Source: Paludibacteraceae bacterium (GTDB lineage Bacteria > Bacteroidota > Bacteroidia > Bacteroidales > Paludibacteraceae). From it: a stretch of DNA of 64,000 nt. The DNA is taken from positions 1 through 64,000 of the forward strand of contig JAFUVS010000014.1 of NCBI GenBank assembly GCA_017471175.1, read 5' to 3'. The position numbers were made by a program, and so were the translations under genes. How positions within the stretch are numbered: position 1 is the first letter of the stretch; each line of letters starts with the position of its first letter. This document shows, one piece after another, positions 17,124-26,305 of the stretch. The notes beneath the pieces were generated by a model. It ran no database searches, was not told where the DNA came from, and saw only the letters and a list, made by a program, of their open reading frames with translations.

Positions 17124-17264
17124 ATGGCGGACGGTTATTTGGAGAGTCACTACGCCGAGTACGAGAAGCGGAAAGAGGCGTGGCTCAAAAAAAAGAAACA
17201 TCTTTCAACTATCAACTCAAAAAAACAATACTATGGTAGAACGACTTCAACAGACCCTTCGTGA
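17124..17264 (+). CDS. Possible small basic protein (46 aa)
   Basis: An ATG frame encoding MADGYLESHYAEYEKRKEAW followed by four lysines. It resembles the short MAD-YLE-type proteins I recall being annotated near conserved genes in Bacteroidales. It ends 32 bp inside the MFS gene, in a different frame. Its charged helical start is protein-like, while the end is read through the MFS start. Support is modest. Confidence 0.35.
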   Translation: MADGYLESHYAEYEKRKEAWLKKKKHLSTINSKKQYYGRTTSTDPS

Positions 17265-18603
17265 CTCGGCTGTAGCACGTTGGTCGGTACTTGTACTGGT
17301 GGCATCGATGATGTTCTTTGCCTATATGTTCGTAGATATGCTTTCTCCGTTGGCATCGCTATTGGAGAAGACGCACGGCTGGGATCAGGGCGACTTCGGC
17401 ACGTATGCTGCGGGCGAATATCTGGTGAACGTATTCGGATTTCTGATTATCGCAGGTATCATCTTGGACAAGATGGGCGTTCGTTTCACGGGCGTGTTGT
17501 CGGCTTCATTGATGGTACTCGGTGCAGGTATCAAATTGTTTGCTTTGTACTGGCCGGAGGCGAACACGGTAGGATGGTTGAACTCATGGTGGACGGATAT
17601 GCCCGGCAGCGCGAAGTTGGCTATGTTCGGCTTTATGATCTTCGGTATGGGCTGCGAGATGGCAGGAACGACCGTGAGCAAGATTCTTGCCAAGTGATTC
17701 AAGGGCAAAGAGATGGCACTGGCTATGGGTCTGGAGATGGCTATAGCCCGCGTGGGTGTGTTTGCCGCGATGTGGTTGGCTCCTAAGTTCTCGACGTGGT
17801 ATGCAGCCGCTGACGGAACGGGTTCGGTAGTGGCTCCGATGCTGTTTGCAGGCTGCCTGTTAGTAGTAGGTCTGCTTAATTTCACGATTTTCACGGTGAT
17901 GGATACCAAGTTCGACAAACAGTTGGTGGCTATCGGCGAGAAGTCGGAAGACGGTTCAGAGGACGAGTTCCGTATCTCGGATTTGGGACAGATTTTCAAG
18001 TCGAAAATGTTCTGGATTGTGGCATTGCTGTGTGTATTGTACTATTCGGCTATTTTCCCGTTCCAGCGTTTTGCTACCAATTTCCTCGAAGAGACCCTGA
18101 GAATTCCTAACGATGAGGCAGCCGGATTGTTCAAGTGGTTCCCCATCTTGGCGATGTTACTCACTCCGTTGCTGGGTGCTTTCATTGACAATAAAGGTAA
18201 GGGTGCTACCATGATGATGCTCGGTGCTATCATTATGACTGCCTGCCATCTGACCTTTGCATTCATTCTGCCTGCATATCCGAGCAAAGAATTGGCTCTG
18301 GTGACGATATTGATTTTAGGTGTCAGCTTCTCGTTGGTACCGGCTTCGATGTGGCCAAGTGTGCCGAAGATTATCGATGAGAAAGTATTAGGTTCTGCTT
18401 ACTGCCTGATATTCTGGGTACAGAACATCGGTTTGTGCCTCGTGCCGATGCTGATTGGTAAACTTCGCGTGGCTACCGGAGGTTATTTTGTTCCGATGCT
18501 GGTATTCTCGTCGTTCGGCGTGTTGGCATTTATTCTGTCGTTTATGCTGAAAGCGGAAGACAAGCGCAAAGGGTACGGTTTGGAAGAGCCGAACATCAAA
18601 TAA
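17233..18603 (+). pseudogene. MFS transporter interrupted by one in-frame UGA
   Basis: Two halves in the same frame, 17233-17694 and 17698-18603, are separated only by TGA at 17695-17697. The joined protein (~456 residues) is a normal 12-helix major facilitator. The stop falls in KILAK-stop-FKGKEMALAMG, where the family has a conserved tryptophan (WFKGKE... after helix 4), so a single TGG to TGA change explains it. Both halves keep clean coding sequence and TGG tryptophans elsewhere, so the lesion is recent, or is a base-call error or readthrough site. The substrate is unknown. The start ATG at 17233 gives MVERLQQTLRDSAVARW. MurF follows 15 bp downstream, so the transcript is shared. Confidence 0.88.
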
Positions 18604-18618
18604 GATGCTGAATAATCC

Positions 18619-19887
18619 ATGGATTGGAATTTTTTGACAACTGGTAAGGACAGCCTTACCGTGACGACAGACAGCCGCAAGATTACTCGCGGCTGTGTGT
18701 TTGTTGCGCTGCGTGGCGAGCATTTTGACGGCAACCAATTTGCGCAGCAGGCATTGGAGATGGGTGCGGCGTATGCCCTTGTGGACGAAGATATACCCGC
18801 AACGTGTTCGCAGAAAAGAGAATACGATGGCAAATTGATTCGCGTGGAAAACACGATGGCAGCCCTTCAAGACTTGGCACGAGCTTGGGTGCGCAAATGG
18901 CGGCAAACGCCTTCTCCGTTGGGTAAGTCCCGCCCCGTGATAGCCATCACCGGCACCAACGGGAAGACAACCACGAAGGAGTTGACCGCTTCCGTACTTT
19001 CGACCCGCTACCGTATTCACTACACACAGGGCAATTACAACAACTCGTTAGGTGTGCCGCTGACCTTGCTGCAACTGAACGGGTCGCACGAGTTGGCAGT
19101 CGTGGAGATGGGAGCTTCCCATCCGGGCGACATAGAGGAGTTGGTGCAGATAGTCGAACCGGACTACGGGCTGATAACCAACGTGGGATACGCCCACTTG
19201 CAGGGTTTCGGTTCGTTTGAGGGCGTGATGCAGACCAAAGGCGAATTGTACGACTACCTCGTAGCGCACAACGGGAGTGTATTCCGCAATGCGGACAATG
19301 CCTATCTGTCGCAGATGTGGGAGAAAGCAACAGCAGGGCAGTCGTGGAGCGGGCAGGAGTATCTGTATCACCGTGAGCCGATGCCCGATGGGACCCATCT
19401 TGTCGGCGAATACAACGCCGAGAACATCGCCGCCGCACTATGTATCGGGGAACGATTTGGTATCGGTCGCGAAGAGGGTTTGCAAGCCATTCGTGCTTAT
19501 ATACCGTCGAACAACCGCTCGCAAGCGATGCAAACGACCAAGAACCGCTTGGTAGTGGATGCGTATAACGCCAACTACACGTCTATGCAAGCGGCACTGA
19601 ACAGTTTTGACGGCGACACCTATATATTAGGAGCGATGCGTGAGTTGGGCGACTTCTCGCACACGGCGCATCAGAACATCGTCAATATGCTGTTGGAGCG
19701 CAAGGCAGAAAACGTATATTTAGTGGGGGACGAATGGAAAGAGACGACCTCTCCCTACCCAGTTTCTGCTTCAGCGGAGGAACTGAAAGAACAAATTGAG
19801 CGTAAAGCGATAAGCTTTGCCAATCAGCACATTCTGATAAAAGGTTCGCGTTCCAACCGTTTGGAACAACTGATTGAAGTACTTTGA
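18619..19887 (+). CDS. murF: UDP-N-acetylmuramoyl-tripeptide--D-alanyl-D-alanine ligase
   Basis: A 422-residue Mur ligase. The N-terminal domain contains TDSRKITRGCVFVALRGEHFDG, the substrate uracil site of MurE/F enzymes. The ATP-binding P-loop is AITGTNGKTTTKELTASVL. GNYNNSLGVPLTLLQL and EMGASHPGDIEELVQIVEPD are MurF-specific central motifs, and VVDAYNANYTSMQAAL opens the C-terminal domain. It adds D-Ala-D-Ala to the UDP-MurNAc-tripeptide in the cytoplasm. It lies directly after the MFS gene, within a run of envelope genes. Confidence 0.95.
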   Translation: MDWNFLTTGKDSLTVTTDSRKITRGCVFVALRGEHFDGNQFAQQALEMGAAYALVDEDIPATCSQKREYDGKLIRVENTMAALQDLARAWVRKWRQTPSPLGKSRPVIAITGTNGKTTTKELTASVLSTRYRIHYTQGNYNNSLGVPLTLLQLNGSHELAVVEMGASHPGDIEELVQIVEPDYGLITNVGYAHLQGFGSFEGVMQTKGELYDYLVAHNGSVFRNADNAYLSQMWEKATAGQSWSGQEYLYHREPMPDGTHLVGEYNAENIAAALCIGERFGIGREEGLQAIRAYIPSNNRSQAMQTTKNRLVVDAYNANYTSMQAALNSFDGDTYILGAMRELGDFSHTAHQNIVNMLLERKAENVYLVGDEWKETTSPYPVSASAEELKEQIERKAISFANQHILIKGSRSNRLEQLIEVL

Positions 19888-19930
19888 TAAGTGAAAGGTG
19901 AAAGTTGAGAATTGATAAAAAATAGTTACT

Positions 19931-20842
19931 ATGTCTGAAAACGAATCCAAACCTATTCAGAAAGAGAGTAAGCACACGACTTTGTATGTAATCTTGGGCG
20001 CATTAGTGGTCGGACTGATTATACTATGCGTCATTTTTGCCCGCCAGCGTAGTCAGATGCAGGAGATGGTGGAGATATTGGAATTGGAGAAAGAGGAGCT
20101 GACGGACGAGTATGAAGACCTGTCCATCCAGTTTGACGGTTACCAGCAGATGGATGTACACAACGACTCACTGCAAGAGCAACTTGCCATAGAGCAGCAA
20201 CGTGTTCGCGACCTGCTGGAGGAGTTACGCATCACGAAAGCCACCAATGCCCGCCGTATAGCCGAATTGAAAAAGGAACTGACTACGGTAAGGAAGGTGA
20301 TGGTGGAATATGTGCGACAGATTGACTCGCTCAATCAGACAAACGCACGCCTGACAAAAGAGAATCAGCATTACCGCCGTGAGAATCAGCAGATTGTGGA
20401 GCAGAACACCCAACTGACGGAAGAGAATACGGTCTTGAGCGAAACGGTAACACGCGCTTCACGATTAGAGGTCATTGATTTCAAGACCACTTTCCTCAAT
20501 ATCCGCGACAAGAAGACCAAGCAGTTCTCCAAAATCCACAAATTCCAGTTTGACTACACGTTAGGCAAGAACACGACGTGTGAGCCGGGGATGAAGACCG
20601 TCTATTTACGTTTGACCCGTCCGGATGGCGAGGTGCTGACAAAGTCCAATTCGCCCACATTCGCGTTTGAGGACGGCGAACTGCAGTCGTCTATGGCGCA
20701 GGAGATTGAGTATAGCGGCGAGGAGTTGGCGAGTGTGATGTACTGGACGGTGGAGGAGATCCTGTACGCGGGCGATTACCAAGTGGACTTCTTTGCAGAG
20801 GGTCAGCATATCGGTACGTTCAGTTTTAATGTAAAGAAATAA
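19931..20842 (+). CDS. Membrane-anchored coiled-coil protein
   Basis: A 303-residue protein with a single transmembrane helix at ~19-40 (LYVILGALVVGLIILCVIFA), a long coiled coil at ~43-175 rich in Glu, Gln and Arg, and a C-terminal beta-rich domain of ~120 residues (VYLRLTRPDGEVLTKSNSPT ... GDYQVDFFAEGQHIGTFSFN). The topology suggests an inner-membrane anchor with the coil and beta domain in the periplasm. The gene follows murF by 43 bp. I recognise it only as a conserved Bacteroidales hypothetical; a structural or cell-wall-linked role is inference. Confidence 0.75.
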   Translation: MSENESKPIQKESKHTTLYVILGALVVGLIILCVIFARQRSQMQEMVEILELEKEELTDEYEDLSIQFDGYQQMDVHNDSLQEQLAIEQQRVRDLLEELRITKATNARRIAELKKELTTVRKVMVEYVRQIDSLNQTNARLTKENQHYRRENQQIVEQNTQLTEENTVLSETVTRASRLEVIDFKTTFLNIRDKKTKQFSKIHKFQFDYTLGKNTTCEPGMKTVYLRLTRPDGEVLTKSNSPTFAFEDGELQSSMAQEIEYSGEELASVMYWTVEEILYAGDYQVDFFAEGQHIGTFSFNVKK

Positions 20843-20953
20843 CACTTCGTTCATTTTTTCGATTTTTCGCGAAATTTATGTCCATACATTAGGCTTCAAA
20901 ACGAGAAAAAAACGCTTTTTAGCAATAAAAAATTAAAAAAAGTTATCATAATG

Positions 20954-20984
20954 TTGTAGGTTTTGATTTATGGGTTTATATTTG
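20954..20984 (+). promoter_or_regulatory. Promoter of the Pur-family gene
   Basis: TTG (20954-20956), 20 nt, TATATTTG (20977-20984), then CGCGAT. The remaining 110 bp back to the coiled-coil gene is AT-rich with nothing else recognised. Confidence 0.75.
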
Positions 20985-21043
20985 CGCGATTTTGTCATAA
21001 AGGTTTGGCAAAACGCACAAGACTAAACTAATAACAAAACCAA

Positions 21044-21454
21044 ATGGAAAGTCGAAAATTTGAATCCAAGGGCGAACCTGAGATAATATACTCTCGTTCG
21101 GTCAAGGCGGGCAAGCGTATTTATTACCTTGACGTAAAGAAAGCGCGTAATGACGATTTGTATCTGTGCGTAACAGAGAGCAAACGTCGACAAAGTTCAG
21201 AAGAAGAGCCGCCTCAATTTGAAAAACATAAACTTTTTCTTTACAAAGAGGACTTCACTCATTTTATGGAGGGTCTGAACGATGTCATCGGCTATATCCG
21301 CGAACAGGTGGGCGATATTGAAGATCGCGAAGAATGGACACCACGTGATGCGGAGACCCAAACAGCCGAAGTGACGGAAACCGAAGCGGAAGAAGAAGCG
21401 GAAGACAACGTAGATAAGTCCAAACGCAGTTTGTTCGGGTTTATGAAACGTTGA
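21044..21454 (+). CDS. Pur-alpha-like nucleic-acid-binding protein (DUF3276)
   Basis: A 136-residue protein. Residues 1-90 match the Bacteroidetes PUR domain: EPEIIYSRSVKAGKRIYYLD, NDDLYLCVTESKRR, FEKHKLFLYKEDFTHFMEGL. PUR proteins bind single-stranded DNA or RNA, and the Borrelia homologue regulates gene expression. The tail (~95-136) is acidic and probably disordered, ending in a basic KRSLFGFMKR. It is monocistronic with its own promoter. Confidence 0.9.
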   Translation: MESRKFESKGEPEIIYSRSVKAGKRIYYLDVKKARNDDLYLCVTESKRRQSSEEEPPQFEKHKLFLYKEDFTHFMEGLNDVIGYIREQVGDIEDREEWTPRDAETQTAEVTETEAEEEAEDNVDKSKRSLFGFMKR

Positions 21455-21488
21455 CAAAAGAAGATGAATAAATCAATCCGAAGGAGAT

Positions 21489-22832
21489 TTATGAAAAAAA
21501 GTTAGACTCAATGGCATCTACGATGCGAGAAGCGACCTCCTGTTTCGAGAGAAGCGGGAGGTTTTCTTTTGTCGCGCGCGTGATGAGCGTAACCTTGTTG
21601 GTATCTACACCGAAACCTGCCCCCTCATAGCGCAGCGAATTGAGGACAATCATATCCAGGTTCTTGCTTTCTAATTTCCGGTAAGCGTTCTGCTCTTCGT
21701 TTTCCGTTTCGAGCGCGAAGCCGATAAGCCGCTGCGATTGACCGATGCCTCCATTCTGCGCGGTAGCACTACTTTTAATTAAACCTTTTTGCTTTCCAAG
21801 CGTTGCAGCGATGTCGGGTGTGAGTACCATCCTTAGTTGCATTTCGGTCTGGCCGGGTTGCTTTTTGCGTTTTTGATTGGCAGGTTCAGCCGGCGTGAAA
21901 TCAGCCACTGCAGCTGATAGGATTGTCGCATCAGGACGATATATGCCTCCATCGGAATCGTCCAAATAGACCTTTTTTGCCGCCTCGTACATCATCTGCG
22001 CTGATTCAACGGGAATCAGCGTAAGTTGATTATTGACCGAAAGTGCGTGCTTATTCGGATTTAGTGAAGATGTATCTTCCTTGTGCGTAAGGAAAGGAAC
22101 GGCAAGGATTGAAAGGTTAGTCGGACCGCTGATGAGTGTGACGCGTGCACCGCGACGCAGACATTCACGAGCGAGGGCATAGCCCATCTTGCCGGAGGAG
22201 TCGTTGCTGACGTAGCGAACGGGGTCAATACGTTCGCGTGTCGGTCCGGCTGTAAGGAGTATATGCCGTCCTGCGAGCGATTGGGGCGTGAGAGCTGTTT
22301 GGACGGCTTCGAGGATGGTTTCAATTTCCTGCATCCGTCCTTTTCCTTCCGTACCGCAAGCCAAGAAGCCGGCTGCGCAGTCCAACAGATGTACGCCCTG
22401 CCCGACTAACAGGCTGAAAGAAAGCTGCGTAGCGGGATTAGCATACATCTTATCGTTCATAGCGGGGGCTATGACCACGGGTTTGCGTGCTATACAAGCG
22501 GCGTAAGTAGTGGTGAGTGCATCATCGGCTATGCCATGCGCCATCTTGGCTATTGTGTTCGCCGTAGCGGGTGCAATAAGCATCAAGTCCGCCCAATCGG
22601 GGAGCGATATATGCTCGGTGGCGTGGGCGTTAACGGCAGCGAAGACATCGGAATAGACGGGGTAACCGCTCAATGTCCGAAGTGTGGTTTCGGTAACGAA
22701 CTGCAAGGCGTTGCGGGTGGTAGTAACGCGCACTTCGGCTCCCTCTTTGATAAGGAGCCGAATGAGTTCGGGAATCTTATAGGCGGCTATTCCGCCGGAT
22801 ATACCCACCACTATATGTTTGCCTTTCAGCAC
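21489..22832 (-). CDS. coaBC: Bifunctional phosphopantothenoylcysteine decarboxylase/synthase
   Basis: A 447-residue fusion enzyme of coenzyme A synthesis. The N-terminal flavoprotein CoaC domain has GISGGIAAYKIPELIRLL, the active-site histidine in NAHATEHISLPDWADLMLIA and PAMNDKMYANPA. The C-terminal CoaB domain begins LAGRHILLTAGPTRERIDPV with VRYVSNDSSGKMGYALA. A short variable insert lies around FLTHKEDTSSLNPNKHALSV. CoaB joins cysteine to phosphopantothenate and CoaC decarboxylates the product. It is the last gene of the bamD-rpoZ-coaBC run, a conserved Bacteroidetes order. Confidence 0.95.
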   Translation of the reverse strand: MLKGKHIVVGISGGIAAYKIPELIRLLIKEGAEVRVTTTRNALQFVTETTLRTLSGYPVYSDVFAAVNAHATEHISLPDWADLMLIAPATANTIAKMAHGIADDALTTTYAACIARKPVVIAPAMNDKMYANPATQLSFSLLVGQGVHLLDCAAGFLACGTEGKGRMQEIETILEAVQTALTPQSLAGRHILLTAGPTRERIDPVRYVSNDSSGKMGYALARECLRRGARVTLISGPTNLSILAVPFLTHKEDTSSLNPNKHALSVNNQLTLIPVESAQMMYEAAKKVYLDDSDGGIYRPDATILSAAVADFTPAEPANQKRKKQPGQTEMQLRMVLTPDIAATLGKQKGLIKSSATAQNGGIGQSQRLIGFALETENEEQNAYRKLESKNLDMIVLNSLRYEGAGFGVDTNKVTLITRATKENLPLLSKQEVASRIVDAIESNFFS

Positions 22833-22858
22833 GGCCGGTGATGCTCTACTGAAACGAT

Positions 22859-23194
22859 TTATTTGAGGGCATCGTCTTTGGATCCGGTATTGTACTCGAG
22901 TTGGTCGTCAATGAACTCTTGGGTAGCAATAAGTCCGGGTTTAGGCATCTGTTCGTAACTGCGCGATATTTCGATTTGTTCGCGGTTCTCGAATGTTTCT
23001 TCGATAGCTTCCTGCGGCATTGAAAAGTCTTGCAGTTTGCTGTCCAATTCGCGTTTGAGAGCTGAAGCGATTTGGTTGGAACGCTTCGCTATGATAGCGA
23101 CAGCCTCATAGACATTGCCAACCTTGTCGGAGAGTTTGGACATATCACGCGTGATGGTGTTGACAGGTGCTTTGGTTTGTTTGTAATCAATCAT
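22859..23194 (-). CDS. rpoZ: DNA-directed RNA polymerase omega/Rpb6-like subunit
   Basis: A 111-residue protein with the Bacteroidetes omega signature: TITRDMSKLSDKVGNVYEAV, AIIAKRSNQIASALKRELDS. The C-terminal half is the acidic extension found in this phylum. Omega helps assemble beta-prime and can affect ppGpp response. It lies between bamD and coaBC, as expected. Confidence 0.9.
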   Translation of the reverse strand: MIDYKQTKAPVNTITRDMSKLSDKVGNVYEAVAIIAKRSNQIASALKRELDSKLQDFSMPQEAIEETFENREQIEISRSYEQMPKPGLIATQEFIDDQLEYNTGSKDDALK

Positions 23195-23202
23195 AGTATT
23201 TA

Positions 23203-23246
23203 GAGATTATAAAGTTATTCTTTATTTTGAGATTATAAGTTATTCT
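23203..23246. repeat. Two ~19-bp direct repeats in the bamD-rpoZ gap
   Basis: GAGATTATAAAGTTATTCT (23203-23221) and GAGATTATAAGTTATTCT (23229-23246) differ by one A. The second copy runs into the bamD stop codon. Confidence 0.7.
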
Positions 23247-24052
23247 TAAAAACGTTTAAGCATTTTTTTGATTTCATTTCCCCATTTATCCGCCTGCTGT
23301 TTGTACTTGGATTTGGGGTATTCAGTGGTGAAACTATAGTACTCGTCTTCGGCGTCTTGCAGTCGTTCTTGGAGTTTGGAAGATACGGAGTGAATGACCT
23401 GCTGGTACTTGGAGGCAAAGATGAGCCACGCAAACTCTTCTTGGTAGGAGTTGGACGGGTAGTCCTTGAGGGCGTTACGCGCCGTGATTTCGCAACTGAG
23501 GTAGTTGTTACCAAGATACATACCAAGTTTGTAATAGAGTTGCGCGTTGAGCAGTTCTTTGTAAGCCAATCGGTCGTATAGTTTGTTCTGCTCTTCGAGT
23601 GCCTGCGGCACGTATGCGTTGTCCGGATAAGCCTCCATAAAGATGTCGAAGGCCTCAATGGCGCGATTGGTATAGTCTTGGTCGAGACGCGGATCGGGTG
23701 CGTCAAGGAAGTAGCAGTGTCCGGTTTGGAAGGCTGCTTCGGCTGCATACTTGCCCTTAGGATAGTTGCGGATATAGGCCTGGTAGTAGTCGGCTGCGGA
23801 TGTATAGTCTTTCTGCCCCATATAACTGCGTGCGAGATAGATGGTAACGTCCTGCGAGCGTTCTGTTCCCTTATAGTAGGCAGCTACATCGTCAAGCAGT
23901 GTCTGCGCCTTGACATATTCCTTGTCGCTGAAGTATTGGAGCGCCATATCGTACTTGTAGTCCACATCTTTTGACTTGAGTACTTTTTGGTACTCGCTGC
24001 AAGCGGTCAGAGCAAGAAAAGCGAGGAACAATATGCAGGAACGGGTCTTCAT
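23246..24052 (-). CDS. bamD: Outer membrane protein assembly factor BamD
   Basis: The start is set to the ATG at 24052 (MKTRSCILFLAFLALTACSE), which overlaps the apbE stop as ATGA; a TTG 15 bp earlier is discarded. A lipoprotein signal with lipobox LTAC places the acylated cysteine at residue 18. The 268-residue body is TPR-like (YDMALQYFSDKEYVKAQTLL, YYQAYIRNYPKGKYAAEAAF, EAFDIFMEAYPDNAYVPQAL), as in YfiO/BamD. It partners BamA in outer-membrane protein assembly. Confidence 0.94.
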   Translation of the reverse strand: MKTRSCILFLAFLALTACSEYQKVLKSKDVDYKYDMALQYFSDKEYVKAQTLLDDVAAYYKGTERSQDVTIYLARSYMGQKDYTSAADYYQAYIRNYPKGKYAAEAAFQTGHCYFLDAPDPRLDQDYTNRAIEAFDIFMEAYPDNAYVPQALEEQNKLYDRLAYKELLNAQLYYKLGMYLGNNYLSCEITARNALKDYPSNSYQEEFAWLIFASKYQQVIHSVSSKLQERLQDAEDEYYSFTTEYPKSKYKQQADKWGNEIKKMLKRF

Positions 24053-25050
24053 TCGGTCAGTGTCCAATGGTTAGAAGTGCGTGTAATCAAGGTGTCTTGT
24101 GCGGCCACAATGAGGTAACATTCCGCATCGGGAATACGGTTAATAAGGCTTATGGCAGCTGTATCGCCGAGAACCATACAGGCAGTGGCGAGTGCATCGG
24201 CGCGCATACAGGTGGAAGCGGTAACGGTAGCCGAGAGCAGCGAGTGCTGCACGGGATAGCCGGTACGCGGATCTATAGTATGGCTGCGTTTCTGCGCACC
24301 TTCGTAGTAGAAATTGCGGTAGTTGCCGGAGGTTGCCATACGGAGATCAGTGGTTTGTATTCTGTCCTGGAGCGTTTGCTGCTGTCCCGTTGTATCGTCC
24401 ACGGGTTTGGTGATGCCGATAGTCCACGGATTGCCTTTGCTGTTGTGTCCGACCGCCACCACTTCGCCGCCTATCTCCACGAGGAGGTTTTCAACGCCCA
24501 TTTGCAGCAGTTTGTCCGCCACTTTGTCGCAGGCAAATCCTTTAGCGATGGCACTTGCATCAAGTTGGACACCCGGGTTCAGTTTGGTAACGCGATGGTT
24601 GGTCAAGGATACGTTTTGATAACCTACCAAGAGCCGCAGCGAATCGATTTGTTCGGGGTTGCTTGGTCGTTTCTCGAAGCCAAAGCCCCACGCATTGACG
24701 AGGGGGGCAACGGTAAGATCGAATGCTCCCTCGGAAAGGCGGGACACTTCCTGTGCCTGACTGAAGACGGACTCGAAATCGTTGTTGGTCAGAACATCTT
24801 CGTTTCGATTGATACGAGCAATCGTGGAGACAGGGTTGAACATGGACAATGCGCTATCCACTTGGGCAAGACAGACGCGGATGGAGTCTATGAGGTCTCT
24901 GTCGTATTCATACTGAATATGATAGACCGTACCGAAGACGTTTCCGTCGTTACGGAAGTAACGGCGGGGCTTGTCCTCAAAGTTCCAGACGAGCAAACCT
25001 ATAGAGAGGGCAACAAGTGCCAAGGCTGTTATCATCTTTCGTCTGTCCAT
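24049..25050 (-). CDS. apbE: FAD:protein FMN transferase
   Basis: A 333-residue ApbE family enzyme with an N-terminal membrane anchor (ITALALVALSIGLLVW) rather than a lipobox. Motifs: VNAWGFGF, QLDASAIAKGFACDKVADKL, LVEIGGEVVAVG, HTIDPRTGYPV and MRADALATACMVLG, the last holding the metal-binding Asp. It attaches FMN covalently to threonine in Rnf/Nqr-type redox subunits on the periplasmic side. No rnf or nqr genes lie in this window. It is translationally coupled to bamD. Confidence 0.93.
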   Translation of the reverse strand: MDRRKMITALALVALSIGLLVWNFEDKPRRYFRNDGNVFGTVYHIQYEYDRDLIDSIRVCLAQVDSALSMFNPVSTIARINRNEDVLTNNDFESVFSQAQEVSRLSEGAFDLTVAPLVNAWGFGFEKRPSNPEQIDSLRLLVGYQNVSLTNHRVTKLNPGVQLDASAIAKGFACDKVADKLLQMGVENLLVEIGGEVVAVGHNSKGNPWTIGITKPVDDTTGQQQTLQDRIQTTDLRMATSGNYRNFYYEGAQKRSHTIDPRTGYPVQHSLLSATVTASTCMRADALATACMVLGDTAAISLINRIPDAECYLIVAAQDTLITRTSNHWTLTE

Positions 25051-25103
25051 AGTCGATGCTTTCGCTGCGGAATAGTCAAATAATCAATATTCTGTTTACT
25101 TTT

Positions 25104-25991
25104 TTAGAACCAGACACCCAAACCGATGGTACCGTTGACGGGTTGGTTATAGAGTTTGTCGTCACCGGCTTCCCACGTAAAGGCAGGTTGTTCCATGTGC
25201 GGATTGATAGAGCCTTCGGCGAAGAGAGTGAGTTCGCACGCGTCAAACTCCCACGCTTTTTCGAGGCGGAGGTCAAGGTTGACGATGGCGAAACGGGAGT
25301 TGTAATAGACATCGTTCTGCCACGGGGACATACCTATCTTACCGCCGAGGGTGATGTCATAGGGGAAAGTGTGCTGATAACCGATTTCGAGATAGGAGGC
25401 ATAGGAAGCGAGGTCGCTATGGTCGAAGTCGGTGGCAGCGAGCATCGTGTTCCACTGGATATACAGAGGGATCTCGAAGAAATGTTCAAAGCTGTATTGG
25501 AGCGTGAGTTCGAACTGGTAGTTGGGGTCGAACTTCTTGGTGTTTTCCATCCACGAGAAGTACTGGTAGTAGGTAGCACCGAGCGATGCGCCGAAGAAAT
25601 CGAAGTTGGCAAAGAGGTCTAACTCGGGAACAAAATAGGTATTGGGGGTACCGTCATAAATTTCCACGCCGTCCTCATCGGTAGTGGTATAATAGGGTTC
25701 ACCTTTCTTGAATCGCCAGTCGGATGCGCCGAGGGAAGCCCATGCGCCGACAGAGAGAGCCGTGTTTTGTCCTTCGTAGCCGACGCTGACGGTGGGTTGG
25801 ATGCTCAAGCCGCCGTTGTATTGTCCGCGCCAGAGGTAGGAGGAAACGAGTTCGGCACCTGCCTCGTAGGTGAACTCAACGCCGCTGCTTTCTTCCTGCA
25901 CTTCAGCAGTTTGGATGTCATCGTTTTGCGCAAAAAGCGAGAGGGGTAATACGCAGGCAAATGCGAGCGATAAGAAAAGTTTACTTTTCAT
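25104..25991 (-). CDS. Outer-membrane beta-barrel protein, unknown function
   Basis: The start is set to the ATG at 25991, which opens a clear signal peptide (MKSKLFLSLAFACVLPLSLF). The 295-residue product has VSSYLWRGQYNGGLSIQPTV near the N-terminus, a phrase typical of TorF-like putative porins, then regularly spaced aromatic strands and a terminal GTIGLGVWF ending in Phe. It lies between a small HTH gene and apbE with ~50-bp gaps, so it is probably part of the same transcript. Substrate or role cannot be read. Confidence 0.7.
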   Translation of the reverse strand: MKSKLFLSLAFACVLPLSLFAQNDDIQTAEVQEESSGVEFTYEAGAELVSSYLWRGQYNGGLSIQPTVSVGYEGQNTALSVGAWASLGASDWRFKKGEPYYTTTDEDGVEIYDGTPNTYFVPELDLFANFDFFGASLGATYYQYFSWMENTKKFDPNYQFELTLQYSFEHFFEIPLYIQWNTMLAATDFDHSDLASYASYLEIGYQHTFPYDITLGGKIGMSPWQNDVYYNSRFAIVNLDLRLEKAWEFDACELTLFAEGSINPHMEQPAFTWEAGDDKLYNQPVNGTIGLGVWF

Positions 25992-26038
25992 TTCTGTAAG
26001 ATTAAATTTATAAAGCGTTTGTAGATTCGCATATATAA

Positions 26039-26287
26039 TTACAATGCGTTTTTTGCTTCCCATGCGATGCGCAGGGCTACTTCCAAGATTCTTGTGTCGG
26101 TAAAGACAACGATACCACCGTCCGGACCGGGTTCGATATGGTAACCGTTTTCCCCGTTTGCCGTACCTCTGAAGAAGTCTCTCACATCATCGGCTGCGAT
26201 TCCGAGTTCGTTGGCAATCACAGCCGAACTTCCGTGCGGGAGGCTGTCCTTAACCTCCCTTAAACGATTAAAAGTTGTTCTGGTCAT
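26039..26287 (-). CDS. Small putative helix-turn-helix protein
   Basis: An 82-residue protein. Residues 12-45 (DSLPHGSSAVIANELGIAAD DVRDFF) resemble a helix-turn-helix. The C-terminal part (GYHIEPGPDGGIVVFTDTRI LEVALRIAW) is a short beta-helix unit. Similar small proteins occur in Bacteroidales but I know no function. It is the first gene after the promoter at 26416-26446 and may head the OMP-apbE-bamD-rpoZ-coaBC transcript. Confidence 0.65.
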   Translation of the reverse strand: MTRTTFNRLREVKDSLPHGSSAVIANELGIAADDVRDFFRGTANGENGYHIEPGPDGGIVVFTDTRILEVALRIAWEAKNAL

Positions 26288-26305
26288 ATTTTAGTTGAGT
26301 GTTTG

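Noticed and set aside
17233..18603. UGA read as tryptophan genome-wide (code 4).
   Set aside because: Many intact genes end at TGA (for example the Pur gene at 21454 and the fur and apbE genes), and tryptophan is coded by TGG throughout, including in this gene. One isolated UGA does not support reassignment.
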